The position numbers and the translations under genes were made by a program. The notes under the pieces were generated by a model. It made no database searches. It had not been told where the DNA came from and saw only the letters and a program-made list of their open reading frames with translations. DNA of 64,000 nucleotides from Lactonifactor longoviformis DSM 17459 (GTDB taxonomy: Bacteria; Bacillota; Clostridia; Lachnospirales; Lachnospiraceae): assembly GCF_900129135.1 (NCBI RefSeq), contig NZ_FQVI01000009.1:1-64000 (forward strand), given 5' to 3'. Shown one piece after another: positions 16,905 to 25,734 of the stretch; the first letter of the stretch is position 1, and every line of letters starts with the position of its first letter.

Positions 16905-17825
16905 ATGTACTATTTTATAATCAACCCCCGCTCACGCTCCGGGTATGGTGCAGTGATCTGGGATAAGATCCAGCATGAGCTTGAATCCCGCGGGATTCCC
17001 TATGAAGCTTATTTTACACTATATAAAAAACACGCTGCCCGCCTGGCCCATGAACTGGAAGACAGGCACCACACATGCACCATCGTCGTCGTGGGAGGGG
17101 ACGGAACCGTCAACGAAGTTCTGAACGGTCTCACCCACCCTGCCCGTATTACTTTAGGTTACATACCTACCGGCTCAGGAAACGACTTTGCCCGGGGAAT
17201 GGGAATCCCCTTCGATCCCGCTGAGGCGCTTTCTCTCATACTTTCTTCCCACGCCGTTGCAGAGATGGACATCGGCACCCTGAAAACCCGGTATCACACC
17301 AGATGCTTTGGCGTCAGTGCAGGTATCGGCTTTGACGCGGCCATCTGCCATGAAGCCCTCGCCTCCCCCATCAAGGACACACTGAATCACCTGGGACTGG
17401 GCAAGCTTACCTATGTGGGGATAGCGCTCCGGCAGCTTTTTTTATTCAAACCCTGTCAGGCCCGCATATGCCTGGATAAAAAGCAGACACTGCATTTTCC
17501 CAGACTTTATTTTGCCGCAGCCATGAACCAAAAATACGAAGGGGGAGGGTTTCAGTTTGCCCCCGGAGCAAAAAGCGATGACGGAAAGCTTCATATCTGT
17601 GTTGTGGGAAATCTGAGCAAACCCAAAATTCTTCTGATGCTCCCCACAGCTTTTTGGGGAAAACATATTCATCTAAAAGGGATACATATGTTTTCCTGCA
17701 GGCAGATAGATATTCACACAGACCGTCCCCTGCCGGTACACAGTGACGGGGAATCCTGCGGATATGCGGATTCCATTTCCCTGTCCACAGCCAGCGAACA
17801 GATTTCTGTCATTACCCCAGGCTGA
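16905..17825 (+). CDS. diacylglycerol/lipid kinase family protein (DagK/YegS-like)
   Basis: 306 residues. The nucleotide-binding and catalytic elements of the DAGK family are clear: INPRSRSG at the N-terminus, VVGGDGTVNEVLNGL near 65 and PTGSGNDFARG near 90. The C-terminal half is a beta-sandwich as in YegS/DgkB. It probably phosphorylates diacylglycerol or another lipid for phospholipid recycling. The ATG at 16905 has AAGGAG 8 nt upstream; the open frame further upstream overlaps mgsA on the other strand and is ignored. It forms an operon with the GDPD gene 50 bp downstream. Confidence 0.92.
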   Translation: MYYFIINPRSRSGYGAVIWDKIQHELESRGIPYEAYFTLYKKHAARLAHELEDRHHTCTIVVVGGDGTVNEVLNGLTHPARITLGYIPTGSGNDFARGMGIPFDPAEALSLILSSHAVAEMDIGTLKTRYHTRCFGVSAGIGFDAAICHEALASPIKDTLNHLGLGKLTYVGIALRQLFLFKPCQARICLDKKQTLHFPRLYFAAAMNQKYEGGGFQFAPGAKSDDGKLHICVVGNLSKPKILLMLPTAFWGKHIHLKGIHMFSCRQIDIHTDRPLPVHSDGESCGYADSISLSTASEQISVITPG

Positions 17826-17875
17826 GTCTCCTCCCAATGATACGGCATTATATAGAGAGAAAGGTCTGAATAATA

Positions 17876-18691
17876 ATGAAAATACTGACATGCCTGCTAA
17901 TCCTGTTCCTTCTTTACATATTCTGTATTCTCCCAAGGTTTACCCATCGAAGAGAGAGCAGAAGCTTCCGACATATTCTGTTTGCCCACAGAGGGCTGTT
18001 TTCCAATGAAAAAGGAATTCCGGAGAATTCTCTACCTGCGTTTTCCCGGGCGGTAAGCAAAGGCTATGGAATTGAACTGGATGTGCAGCTCACCAAGGAC
18101 CAGCAGCTGGTAGTCTTCCACGACAGCACGCTGAGCCGTATGTGCGGCCTGGATATCCACGTAAGAGAGAAAACTTATGAGCAGCTAAAAGAGCTCACTC
18201 TGCTGCATACCAAGGAACAGATTCCTCTGTTCTCCCAGGTGCTGAAGCTGGTAGACGGACAGGTGCCGCTCCTGATAGAGATTAAGCTGCCCTGTTTCAG
18301 CACCTCTACCTGCGCACTGGTAGATAAAGCAATGGCTGGTTACAAAGGCAGTTACTGCATTGAATCATTTAATTCTCTGGCCCTTTTCTGGTATCGGGTG
18401 CACCGGCCGGATGTTGTAAGAGGGCAGCTGTCCAGCAACCTGACAAGACCTGTGGCGGAGGGCGGATACCTGTTAAGCTTCCTGGTCAAACATTTGCTCA
18501 CCAACGTGCTGAGCCGCCCGGACTTTATTTCTTACTGCTATAAAGACACTAATAATATAAGCTTCTGCATACTCCGCAGCCTGCTGGGAACCATGACTAT
18601 GGTATGGACTATACGATCTCAGAAAGCATATGAACGCTGCCTGAACCGGTATGATTCCCTGATCTTTGACAATTTTATACCCCATTCATAA
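17876..18691 (+). CDS. glycerophosphodiester phosphodiesterase, membrane-anchored
   Basis: 271 residues. One N-terminal hydrophobic anchor (about 3-20) precedes a GDPD TIM-barrel. Catalytic elements are FAHRGLFSN with the first His, IPENSLPAF, GIELDVQLTKD with the metal-binding Glu/Asp, and VVFHDSTL with the second His. It hydrolyses glycerophosphodiesters to glycerol-3-phosphate and an alcohol. Co-transcription with the lipid kinase suggests membrane lipid turnover. The barrel's C-terminal strand (VWTIRSQKAYER) is present, so it looks intact. Confidence 0.9.
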   Translation: MKILTCLLILFLLYIFCILPRFTHRRESRSFRHILFAHRGLFSNEKGIPENSLPAFSRAVSKGYGIELDVQLTKDQQLVVFHDSTLSRMCGLDIHVREKTYEQLKELTLLHTKEQIPLFSQVLKLVDGQVPLLIEIKLPCFSTSTCALVDKAMAGYKGSYCIESFNSLALFWYRVHRPDVVRGQLSSNLTRPVAEGGYLLSFLVKHLLTNVLSRPDFISYCYKDTNNISFCILRSLLGTMTMVWTIRSQKAYERCLNRYDSLIFDNFIPHS

Positions 18692-18693
18692 TT

Positions 18694-18826
18694 CAAGTAC
18701 GCCTCTGCGTACTTGCTGCGAGCCGCCGGGGGCTTTATCTTGGAAGGAGATTGGACTCCCATCAAGACGATTTTGTTATTTACTCACCACCAATAGCGGC
18801 GGGAGTCTTATCTGCTTACAAGATAA
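18694..18826. other. intergenic region with nested inverted repeats
   Basis: CAAGTACGC (18694-18702) pairs with GCGTACTTG (18707-18715) around a 4-nt loop, with no T-run. Further on, TTATCTTG (18735-18742) pairs with CAAGATAA (18819-18826), enclosing GACTCCC (18754-18760) with GGGAGTC (18801-18807). No ORF is supported here. It could be a terminator region or a small structured RNA. Confidence 0.45.
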
Positions 18827-18869
18827 ATAGCCAGTTTGTGAACGTTTTCTTAAATATAAATGAACTGCA

Positions 18870-18898
18870 TTGTTATCCTCAGATCCCTGTGCTATAAT
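18870..18898 (+). promoter_or_regulatory. sigma-A promoter of the PAP2 gene
   Basis: TTGTTA (18870-18875), 17-bp spacer and a consensus TATAAT (18893-18898), about 45 bp before the start codon. Confidence 0.75.
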
Positions 18899-18944
18899 GC
18901 AGTTGATTAAAAATATTCACCAATAAATTAAAGAGGTGACCCCT

Positions 18945-19607
18945 TTGAATATCATTAAAAAATACAAACACGCCTGGATAATACCTGTTTTCGGTATACT
19001 TTACATGATGGGATTTACGTACCTGGAACAGCGGAATAATGTACGTTTTCATATCATTCATATGAAAATTGATGATGCCATTCCTTTCTGTGAATACTTT
19101 ATAGTGCCATACTTCTTATGGTTTGCATTCATAGCGGCAACTGTATTTTATTTTACCTTTATCAACAAGAATAAAGCCGATTATTACAGGCTCATCACAA
19201 CGCTGGGAATCGGTATGACTCTGTTTCTGGTAATCTCTTATGTCTATCCCAATGCCCAGGATCTAAGGCCTGTAGTATTTGCCCGGGATAATATCTTTGT
19301 GGACATGGTAAAGCACCTGTACCGGATCGATACACCGACCAATATACTGCCCAGCATCCATGTTTATAATTCTGTGGCGGCATGTACGGCCATCTTCAAG
19401 TGCGAAGGGCTGAAAAAACACCGAGCGGTCAAAGGCGGCACTCTGATTCTCACTGTGCTGATTGTCCTGGCAACTGTGTTTTTAAAACAGCATACGCTTT
19501 TGGATGTTATTACGGCCTTCGCCTTATATTTTATCTGTTACCAGGTCATATACAAGCCCAGAACGGCCCCTCAGAAAGCCAAAGCTGCAGAAGCTGCAGC
19601 CAAATAA
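18945..19607 (+). CDS. PAP2-family membrane phosphatase
   Basis: 220 residues with about six hydrophobic segments. The PAP2 phosphatase motifs are recognisable though loose: VYPNAQDLRP (motif 1 region), LPSIHVYNSVA (PSxH motif 2) and KQHTLLDV (motif 3 His and Asp). It probably dephosphorylates a lipid phosphate such as phosphatidic acid or undecaprenyl diphosphate at the outer membrane face. A TTG at 18945 is preferred because AGAGGTG lies about 6 nt upstream; the GTG at 18936 is itself part of that ribosome site. It continues the lipid-metabolism theme of the preceding two genes. Confidence 0.82.
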   Translation: MNIIKKYKHAWIIPVFGILYMMGFTYLEQRNNVRFHIIHMKIDDAIPFCEYFIVPYFLWFAFIAATVFYFTFINKNKADYYRLITTLGIGMTLFLVISYVYPNAQDLRPVVFARDNIFVDMVKHLYRIDTPTNILPSIHVYNSVAACTAIFKCEGLKKHRAVKGGTLILTVLIVLATVFLKQHTLLDVITAFALYFICYQVIYKPRTAPQKAKAAEAAAK

Positions 19608-19614
19608 GAATGTG

Positions 19615-19649
19615 AAAGGTTCCTTCCGATTACCGGCAGGAACCTTTTT
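19615..19649. terminator. terminator between PAP2 and glycosyltransferase genes
   Basis: AAAGGTTCCT (19615-19624) pairs with AGGAACCTTT (19638-19647), followed by T residues. It serves the + strand gene and, more weakly, the convergent minus-strand operon. Confidence 0.85.
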
Positions 19650-19650
19650 A

Positions 19651-20667
19651 TTAGTTAAATCCATAAAACTTCTGAACGACCCGGTAGACGGCAACGGATA
19701 CCTCCCGGCCGCTCTTTCCCGGAAGATTCACGCACCGTCCCAGCAGTCCGAAACGAAGTCTGCGGTAGAGATGGGCATCTGCCGTCTTCAGATATTTCCA
19801 GAGTTCTTTCTTCTTTTCAAAGTTTTCATCTGTCCCGGATCGGATCAGCATAATAGATGACACTGCCGTGATAATATCCAGATAGTTCAGCATATATTGC
19901 CGCATTCTTTTATTGTCGAGACGTTTCATTGCAATAGAATCTATCATAAGCTTGTTTACTTTTATCTGCTGATCAATCCTTCGAATCATTACGTCTTCAT
20001 GGACAGACTGATCTTCCCTCCCGATAAAATAGCGGTAGAAATTAACGTTCAGATAATACATTGTCCGTACACTGGGCAGCGGCTGGTATACAAACAGATT
20101 ATCTACATAAAAGGTATGCATGGGAAGCTCCAGCCCGCACTCCCGAAGCAGCTTTGTACGGTAGATCACCGAATGCATCAGAATGTACTTGCCTGTCCCC
20201 ATATGTCTCATATCCTCCCAGGTGAAGATACGGTCCTGGGGCAGATACTTGGTGTACTTCATTACCTTCTTCCTCCTGGCACCCTGCTTTTCATATACAA
20301 AATTGCTGATCAGCATGTCCAGAGTATACGGTCCCCCGGCAATATCCTTGATAGTGTCAAGGATCTTTTGGTATGCCTCCAGATTCACCCAGTCGTCGCT
20401 GTCCACAACCTTGAAATACAGTCCGGTAGCATTTTTAATTCCCGTATTGACTGCAGCGCCGTGCCCTCCGTTTTCCTGATGTACTGCCTTTACAATGCCC
20501 GGATATTTCTCTGCGTATTCATCTGCGATCCCGGCTGTGCTGTCTCCAGAGCCGTCATCTACGATTATAATCTCTACCTGCTCTCCTCCCGGCAGCAGGG
20601 AGTCGATGCACTTGCGCATATAAGCTTCTGAGTTGTAGCAAGGAACTGCTATGGATAGTAATTTCAT
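19651..20667 (-). CDS. family 2 glycosyltransferase
   Basis: 338 residues. The GT-A fold of family GT2 is clear: SIAVPCYNSEAYMRKCIDSL, the IIIVDDGSGDST nucleotide-binding segment, the acceptor-side ENGGHGAAVNTGIKNA and the DSDDW variant of the DxD motif near residue 93. It transfers a sugar from a nucleotide donor, probably in cell-wall or exopolysaccharide assembly. No membrane span is evident. It begins 4 bp after the mutY stop with AGGAGG a little far upstream. Linkage to mutY is probably only positional. Confidence 0.9.
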   Translation of the reverse strand: MKLLSIAVPCYNSEAYMRKCIDSLLPGGEQVEIIIVDDGSGDSTAGIADEYAEKYPGIVKAVHQENGGHGAAVNTGIKNATGLYFKVVDSDDWVNLEAYQKILDTIKDIAGGPYTLDMLISNFVYEKQGARRKKVMKYTKYLPQDRIFTWEDMRHMGTGKYILMHSVIYRTKLLRECGLELPMHTFYVDNLFVYQPLPSVRTMYYLNVNFYRYFIGREDQSVHEDVMIRRIDQQIKVNKLMIDSIAMKRLDNKRMRQYMLNYLDIITAVSSIMLIRSGTDENFEKKKELWKYLKTADAHLYRRLRFGLLGRCVNLPGKSGREVSVAVYRVVQKFYGFN

Positions 20668-20671
20668 CTAT

Positions 20672-21727
20672 TTATATGTCCTCCTCGAGATATTTTCTGT
20701 AAGCTGCAAAGGCAGCCGGAATAGGGTATTTTCCCTTTGTCTCTTTTTTGTTCACAAAAAGGAGACCATCTGTATTTCTCTTTTCCCTGGGCTCTATCAG
20801 TACCCGGTACCCCTTCATCTCCCACTCCACATGAGAGAATATATGCTTTGCCTGTGTCAGCGTCTGGATGCGCACAGGCTGACAGGACAGTTCCCGGACA
20901 TACTCCAGAATCTCCTCCTGACTCTTATAGCCTTCCAGATTGGGAAATTCATACATACCGGCCAGCAGACCCTTTTTCTCCCGTTTCCGTATGGCAAAGT
21001 CTTCCCCATCCTGGATTAGCAGAACCGTCCTCTTCTCCAGCCTTCTCTGCTTTTTTCCCGCTTTTTTCGGCAGCTCCATGACCCGGTCATGCTTTCTCGC
21101 GAGACAAAGTTCCGCCAGAGGACACGCCCCGCATTTTGCCATACCGTTGGGTATGCATACGAGGGCTCCCAGCTCCATCAGACTCTGATTAAAATCTCCC
21201 GGAGCGTTCTTGGGCATAATCTCTGCCAGTTCCCTCTCTGTCTTAGTCTTTACCGATTGCTTTAGAATATCCTCTTCATTTTCCGTTATTCTTGCGATTA
21301 CCCGCAGAACATTGCCGTCCACGGCAGGTCTCGGAATCCCAAATGCGATAGACGCCACGGCACCTGCCGTATAGCTTCCAATGCCGGGAAGCTCCAAAAG
21401 CTGTTCGTAATCCGGAGGAAGCGCTCCCCCGTAATGCTCCACCACTGTCCTGGCCGCCTTCTGCATGTTTCTCACCCTGTTATAGTAACCCAGCCCCTCC
21501 CAGAGCTTCAGCAGCCGGGTTTCCGGACAGGCGGCCAGATCTTCAATCTCCGGAAGAGCGTCCAAAAATCTGCTGTAATATTCTTTCACTGCCTCCACTC
21601 TGGTCTGCTGCAGCATAATTTCCGACAGCCATACATGGTAAGCCGAAGGTTCCCTCCTCCAGGGCAGATCTCTCTTGTTTTCATAAAACCAGCCGAGCAG
21701 CGGCTGTACAATCTCTCTCGGTATCAT
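20672..21727 (-). CDS. mutY: A/G-specific adenine glycosylase
   Basis: 351 residues, the usual MutY length. It removes adenine mispaired with 8-oxoguanine. The helix-hairpin-helix LPGIGSYTAGAVAS with the catalytic Asp in AVDGNVLRV, the catalytic Glu in EIMLQQTRVE near 37, the 4Fe-4S cysteines (C-x7-C-x2-C-x5-C around ALVCIPNGMAKCGACP) and a C-terminal NUDIX-like lesion-recognition domain (GLLAGMYEFPNLEG, FSHVEWEM) are all present. GAAAGG lies 7 nt before the ATG. It lies 12 bp after sfsA and is probably co-transcribed with it. Confidence 0.96.
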   Translation of the reverse strand: MIPREIVQPLLGWFYENKRDLPWRREPSAYHVWLSEIMLQQTRVEAVKEYYSRFLDALPEIEDLAACPETRLLKLWEGLGYYNRVRNMQKAARTVVEHYGGALPPDYEQLLELPGIGSYTAGAVASIAFGIPRPAVDGNVLRVIARITENEEDILKQSVKTKTERELAEIMPKNAPGDFNQSLMELGALVCIPNGMAKCGACPLAELCLARKHDRVMELPKKAGKKQRRLEKRTVLLIQDGEDFAIRKREKKGLLAGMYEFPNLEGYKSQEEILEYVRELSCQPVRIQTLTQAKHIFSHVEWEMKGYRVLIEPREKRNTDGLLFVNKKETKGKYPIPAAFAAYRKYLEEDI

Positions 21728-21739
21728 TTTTCTGCCTTT

Positions 21740-22432
21740 CTATTCCGGTCTCTCCAGGGATACAGGCACGGCATCCATAATCTCAATTCTGTCCGCTTCC
21801 ACCAGACAGTCATAAGCCAGAATATGGACCCCCTGATCCCGGGCTTTTATCAGCGCTTCTCCAAACTCCGGGTGTGTCTCCCAGTTGGGCATCATCTTCC
21901 TTACCCCCTTCATCTGAATCACAAAGAGCAGATAAGCCTCATACCCTGCCCGTACACACTCCCCTAACTCTAACACATGCTTCACGCCCCGTAAAGTAGG
22001 TGCGTCGGGAAATTTGGCTGTTTTTTCATCCTCCAAAGTGACACCTTTAACCTCCAGAAACGCTTTCCTTCCGCAATCTTCCACATAAAAATCAAACCTG
22101 GAATTGCCGTATTTTGTCTCCGGGCGTATGAGCGCACTGCCGGAAAAGAGGTTCCCCTTGGCAAGCCACTCCCCCGCTGCCTTGTTGGGAATCTGAGAAT
22201 CCATATTAATCAAAAGATTCCCCTTCTCTACACCTATCACATCAAATTTTGTTTTCCGGTTGGGATTGCTGCTCTTTTCCAGATAAACTTTAGCCCCGGG
22301 AATCAGGAGCTCTTTGCATCTGCCTGTATTCTTCACATGACAGACCTCCTCTTTTCCCTCAGTGATCACATGGGCGATAAACCGGTTGGGACGTCTCAAG
22401 AAAATCCCCTCCTGTACACTTTTGTATCTCAT
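21740..22432 (-). CDS. sfsA: SfsA family protein (sugar fermentation stimulation, nuclease-like)
   Basis: 230 residues, the family's normal length when started at the ATG at 22432. Characteristic blocks are RRPNRFIAHV, KNTGRCKELLIPG, YGNSRFDFYVE and FLEVKGVTLED, where the D/E-V-K pattern resembles a restriction-endonuclease-like fold. SfsA has been linked to maltose metabolism in E. coli and proposed as a nuclease; its role here is unknown. A longer frame to 22519 lacks a ribosome site. It heads the sfsA-mutY-glycosyltransferase run. Confidence 0.92.
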   Translation of the reverse strand: MRYKSVQEGIFLRRPNRFIAHVITEGKEEVCHVKNTGRCKELLIPGAKVYLEKSSNPNRKTKFDVIGVEKGNLLINMDSQIPNKAAGEWLAKGNLFSGSALIRPETKYGNSRFDFYVEDCGRKAFLEVKGVTLEDEKTAKFPDAPTLRGVKHVLELGECVRAGYEAYLLFVIQMKGVRKMMPNWETHPEFGEALIKARDQGVHILAYDCLVEADRIEIMDAVPVSLERPE

Positions 22433-22567
22433 AGTATCCCCCGTATCTAATATTTCTTGCTTTTTTAGATGAGTTTCTTTACAATATTCACATGCGCCGG
22501 CGTTCTGCAGCATCTGCATACAGACGGTCCGGTCACAGGACTTATTATACTACAAAGGAGAACGAAT

Positions 22568-23200
22568 ATGAAACCAATAGATAGTATTATTTTTGATGTA
22601 GACGGAACCCTGTGGGATTCCACTCATTTGGTGGCAAAAGCGTGGAACCAGATCCGGATCCGGGAGGAGGTTTCCATTCCTCCTCTCACAGCCGAAACTC
22701 TCAAATCTTTGTTTGGCCGTACACTTCCGGATATAGCCAGGGCGCTCTTTCCCAATGAATCTCCTGCAAGACAGCTGGAACTAATTCATCTGTGCTGTGA
22801 GAGAGAACATGAGGTGCTGCTTCGGGCTCAGGTACCTCTGTATCCCCGCCTGGAGTGTACGCTAGAGCAGCTGTCAGCGGTCTATCCCCTGTATATTGTC
22901 AGCAACTGCCAGGGAGGATATATTGAAGTATTTCTTGAGAATACTGGATTCGGACACTACTTTCAGGACCACCTCTGCCCGGGGGATACAGGCAATGCTA
23001 AGGCCGCTAATATCAAAGAAATCATTCGCCGCCACCATCTGCAGGCACCAGTCTATGTGGGGGATACAGACGGCGATCACTGCGCCTCCAGGGAAGCAGG
23101 GATTCCCTTTGTATTTGCCTCCTATGGCTTTGGAACCACAGAGGATCCCGATTACAGCATTGCCGCTCTTGGGGATCTGACCCGCTTATTTCTTTCCTGA
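22568..23200 (+). CDS. HAD-superfamily phosphatase (phosphoglycolate phosphatase-like)
   Basis: 210 residues. HAD motifs in order: FDVDGTLWDST (nucleophile and acid Asp), YIVSNCQGGY (motif II Ser/Asn), a Lys in the NAKAANIKEI segment, and VGDTDGDH (metal Asp). The helical cap between motifs I and II (about 18-85) is of the Gph/PGMB type, so it probably hydrolyses a small phosphate ester. AAAGGAG precedes the ATG. It is divergent from sfsA, with TATACT about 20 bp upstream as a likely -10. Confidence 0.88.
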   Translation: MKPIDSIIFDVDGTLWDSTHLVAKAWNQIRIREEVSIPPLTAETLKSLFGRTLPDIARALFPNESPARQLELIHLCCEREHEVLLRAQVPLYPRLECTLEQLSAVYPLYIVSNCQGGYIEVFLENTGFGHYFQDHLCPGDTGNAKAANIKEIIRRHHLQAPVYVGDTDGDHCASREAGIPFVFASYGFGTTEDPDYSIAALGDLTRLFLS

Positions 23201-23266
23201 ATCACGCCAAAAAAATGCCTCCATTTTCAGTAATTATTACCTAAGATATTAAGCAAAATTCATTGA

Positions 23267-23302
23267 ATCTTAATTTACTTTAGTCATAATAAATTATATA
23301 AT
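23267..23302 (+). promoter_or_regulatory. promoter of the Big_3 surface-protein gene with ATCTTAA box
   Basis: TTTACT (23274-23279), 17-bp spacer, TATAAT (23297-23302). An ATCTTAA box (23267-23273) abuts the -35, and CTAAGATATTAAG lies further upstream (23241-23253). The leader is about 100 nt and contains a CAGCG/CGCTG hairpin shortly before the ribosome site. Confidence 0.65.
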
Positions 23303-23410
23303 ACTTATATAAATACAGACTATTTATGTTCTTCTTCTACACTTTTCAGAATTAGCCAGGCGGTCAGCGAAAGGTGCGCTGTGCCCACTATAGATTGGAG
23401 GCGAATGGAT

Positions 23411-25645
23411 ATGAAGAAAACCAGGAAACGTATTTTATCTATCTTTTTAACATTACTGTTAACGGCAGGCAGTGTGCCCGTCACTGCATGGGCCGAAGAT
23501 GCTGCAGACGGTCTGGCCTTTGCAAAGGATTATATGAAAAACGGAGCAACATTTACGTACGGTACAGGCAAAACACCAGAAGCCCTTGACGGCACAGCCA
23601 CTGCCAAAGACGGCAGTTCTGTCGTCTACCAGTGGTATACTTCCTCGGAAGGAAAGCTCTCGCCGCTTAAGAATGCTTCCAGTGCGGTCTACACTCCGGA
23701 CACTGAAAAAGCCGGAACTACCATCTATGTTGTGGAAGCCAAGCTTGCGGCATCCCCGGAAACGGCCCTGAAAAGCAAAGAAGTCAAAGTAATTGTCAAA
23801 TCAGCTCCCGAAAAGATTACCGTAACATCCCCTCCCAAAAAGACCGAATACAAAGAAGGGGAATCGTTTGATCCTGCCGGCATGGCAGTGACAGCCGTAT
23901 ATAAAAAGGACAGTCAGGTTCCCTCTGAGGTGCTCTCGGGTTCTGACTATACCATTGCTCCCAAAGGCAGTCTGACCCCTGCAGATACCCAGATAACCAT
24001 TACTTATCTGGGGCTCACGGCCGTTCAGCCCATAACCGTTGTAAAGGAGCAGAAGCCAAAGGAGGATCCCCCTCCTGTCCTGACTGAGCTCAGGCTTACT
24101 CCTCCTGACCGTACCGATTATGAGGAAGGAGACAGCCTTGATATCACAGGACTTACTGTCACAGCTGTGTACGATAAAGGAGATCCAAAGGTTCTCTCCC
24201 CCGGAGAATATACCATATCACCTACTGATAATCTGAAAACAACTGACACACTGGTTACTGTAGGCTACAGTCAAATGACAGCCAGCTTCCCTATCCGTGT
24301 AGCACCTGCGGTTACACTGGATCGGATCGAGGTGACCAAACTGCCGGATACGCTTTCCTACACAGAGGGAGAGACATTTGACCCGGCAGGTATGGAAGTC
24401 TCCGCCTTTTTTACCAGCGGGGCGCCGAAAGTCATCAGCAGTCAGGAATTGACTATGACTCCTGACCGGCCTTTGACCGCCGGCGACAACGTTATAACCA
24501 TTACTTACCAGGGTAAATCTACTTCATTTTCTGTCACGGTACAGCCGGCTGTCACCCTCACAGGTATTGAAGTAACTCATCAGCCGGATAAACTGACTTA
24601 TACAGAAGGGGAACGCTTTGATCCCTCGGGTATGGAGGTCAGTGCTGTTTACAGTGATCTTACAAAAAAGGCTTTGGATACGAAAGATATCGGCTTCTCC
24701 CCTGAGGAGGACCTGACGCTCCAAGATACAAAAATCACCCTGAGCTACAAGGACAAGACGGCCACACTGGATATTAAAGTACTTCCTGCTCTTGTGATGG
24801 AACGTATCCAGATTACTGCTCCCCCTCAGAAAGTAAATTATACAGAGGGTGAAGTCTTTGATCCTGCGGGAATGGAGGTATTTGCAGTTTACAGCGACAG
24901 TACCAGAAAGGCTTTAGATACTAAGGAGCTGTCCATCACCCCTGACGGTGCCTTGAAAACCACCGATACAAAAGTTATTGTCTCCTACAAGGGCAAAACC
25001 GCAGAACAGAAGATTCAGGTCGTAGCTGCTGTCACCCTGGAGAAGATTACCATTACCACCCCACCGGATAAGACAAAGTACACCGAAGGGGAAACGTTCA
25101 GCACAAAAGGAATGGAAGTCACCGCTGTCTTCAGCGATTCTACCAAGCTGGCAATTGACAGCAAAGACCTCTCAATTTCCCCTGACAGAGCGCTGAAAAC
25201 CAGTGACAAAACGGTCACGATCACCTATAAAGGCAAAACTGCAGAACAGAAGATAAGTGTATCAGAGAAAACCTATAAGATTACAGTGAAAGACCCGTCA
25301 AACGGAACGATCACTGTTTCTAAGACAACTGCAAAAGAAGGAGATAAGATCACAGTCACTGCAAAGGCCAGCAAAGGATATAAGCTCAAAAATATACTTG
25401 TGAATAAAAAAGCCATAAAGGGAAATTCCTTTGTCATGCCGGCAGAAGATGTCACAGTTACTGCCACCTTTGTAAAATCCGTCTCCTCTTCCAATGACTC
25501 TGACAGCAAAACCAAAACATTAAAAGCTGCCAAAACAGGAGATCCTGCACCCATACTTATGCTTTCTCTGATGGCAGCTGTATCTGCCGGGGCAGCAGTG
25601 GTGCTTCTCAAGAAAAAGTTTTTGGGAATGGCTTCTAAAAAATAA
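23411..25645 (+). CDS. wall-anchored surface protein with six Big_3 Ig-like repeats
   Basis: 744 residues. A signal peptide (about 1-28, ending VTAWA) leads a unique Ig-like region (about 30-130). Six copies of a roughly 75-80-residue bacterial Ig-like (group 3) repeat follow, each with a Y-x-E-G-E-x-F-D-x-x-G-M-x-V core. A Divergent-InlB-type module comes next (YKITVKDPSNGTITVS; FVMPAEDVTVTATF). The C-terminus has KTGDPAP, a hydrophobic helix and KKKF, a sortase signal of the PKTGD type rather than LPxTG. It probably mediates adhesion or structure at the cell surface. The ATG at 23411 gives GGAGG a 9-nt spacing. Confidence 0.88.
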   Translation: MKKTRKRILSIFLTLLLTAGSVPVTAWAEDAADGLAFAKDYMKNGATFTYGTGKTPEALDGTATAKDGSSVVYQWYTSSEGKLSPLKNASSAVYTPDTEKAGTTIYVVEAKLAASPETALKSKEVKVIVKSAPEKITVTSPPKKTEYKEGESFDPAGMAVTAVYKKDSQVPSEVLSGSDYTIAPKGSLTPADTQITITYLGLTAVQPITVVKEQKPKEDPPPVLTELRLTPPDRTDYEEGDSLDITGLTVTAVYDKGDPKVLSPGEYTISPTDNLKTTDTLVTVGYSQMTASFPIRVAPAVTLDRIEVTKLPDTLSYTEGETFDPAGMEVSAFFTSGAPKVISSQELTMTPDRPLTAGDNVITITYQGKSTSFSVTVQPAVTLTGIEVTHQPDKLTYTEGERFDPSGMEVSAVYSDLTKKALDTKDIGFSPEEDLTLQDTKITLSYKDKTATLDIKVLPALVMERIQITAPPQKVNYTEGEVFDPAGMEVFAVYSDSTRKALDTKELSITPDGALKTTDTKVIVSYKGKTAEQKIQVVAAVTLEKITITTPPDKTKYTEGETFSTKGMEVTAVFSDSTKLAIDSKDLSISPDRALKTSDKTVTITYKGKTAEQKISVSEKTYKITVKDPSNGTITVSKTTAKEGDKITVTAKASKGYKLKNILVNKKAIKGNSFVMPAEDVTVTATFVKSVSSSNDSDSKTKTLKAAKTGDPAPILMLSLMAAVSAGAAVVLLKKKFLGMASKK

Positions 25646-25682
25646 CAATGAATATACGCCTCCTTTCTTCTAATTCAAAAAA

Positions 25683-25724
25683 GGGTGATGCCGCGGTTAA
25701 TTCAGCCGCGGCATCACCCCTTTT
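25683..25724. terminator. strong bidirectional terminator
   Basis: GGGTGATGCCGCGG (25683-25696) pairs perfectly with CCGCGGCATCACCC (25706-25719), with T-runs on both sides. It separates the convergent surface-protein and zinc-ribbon genes. Confidence 0.92.
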
Positions 25725-25734
25725 ATCCAAAACA

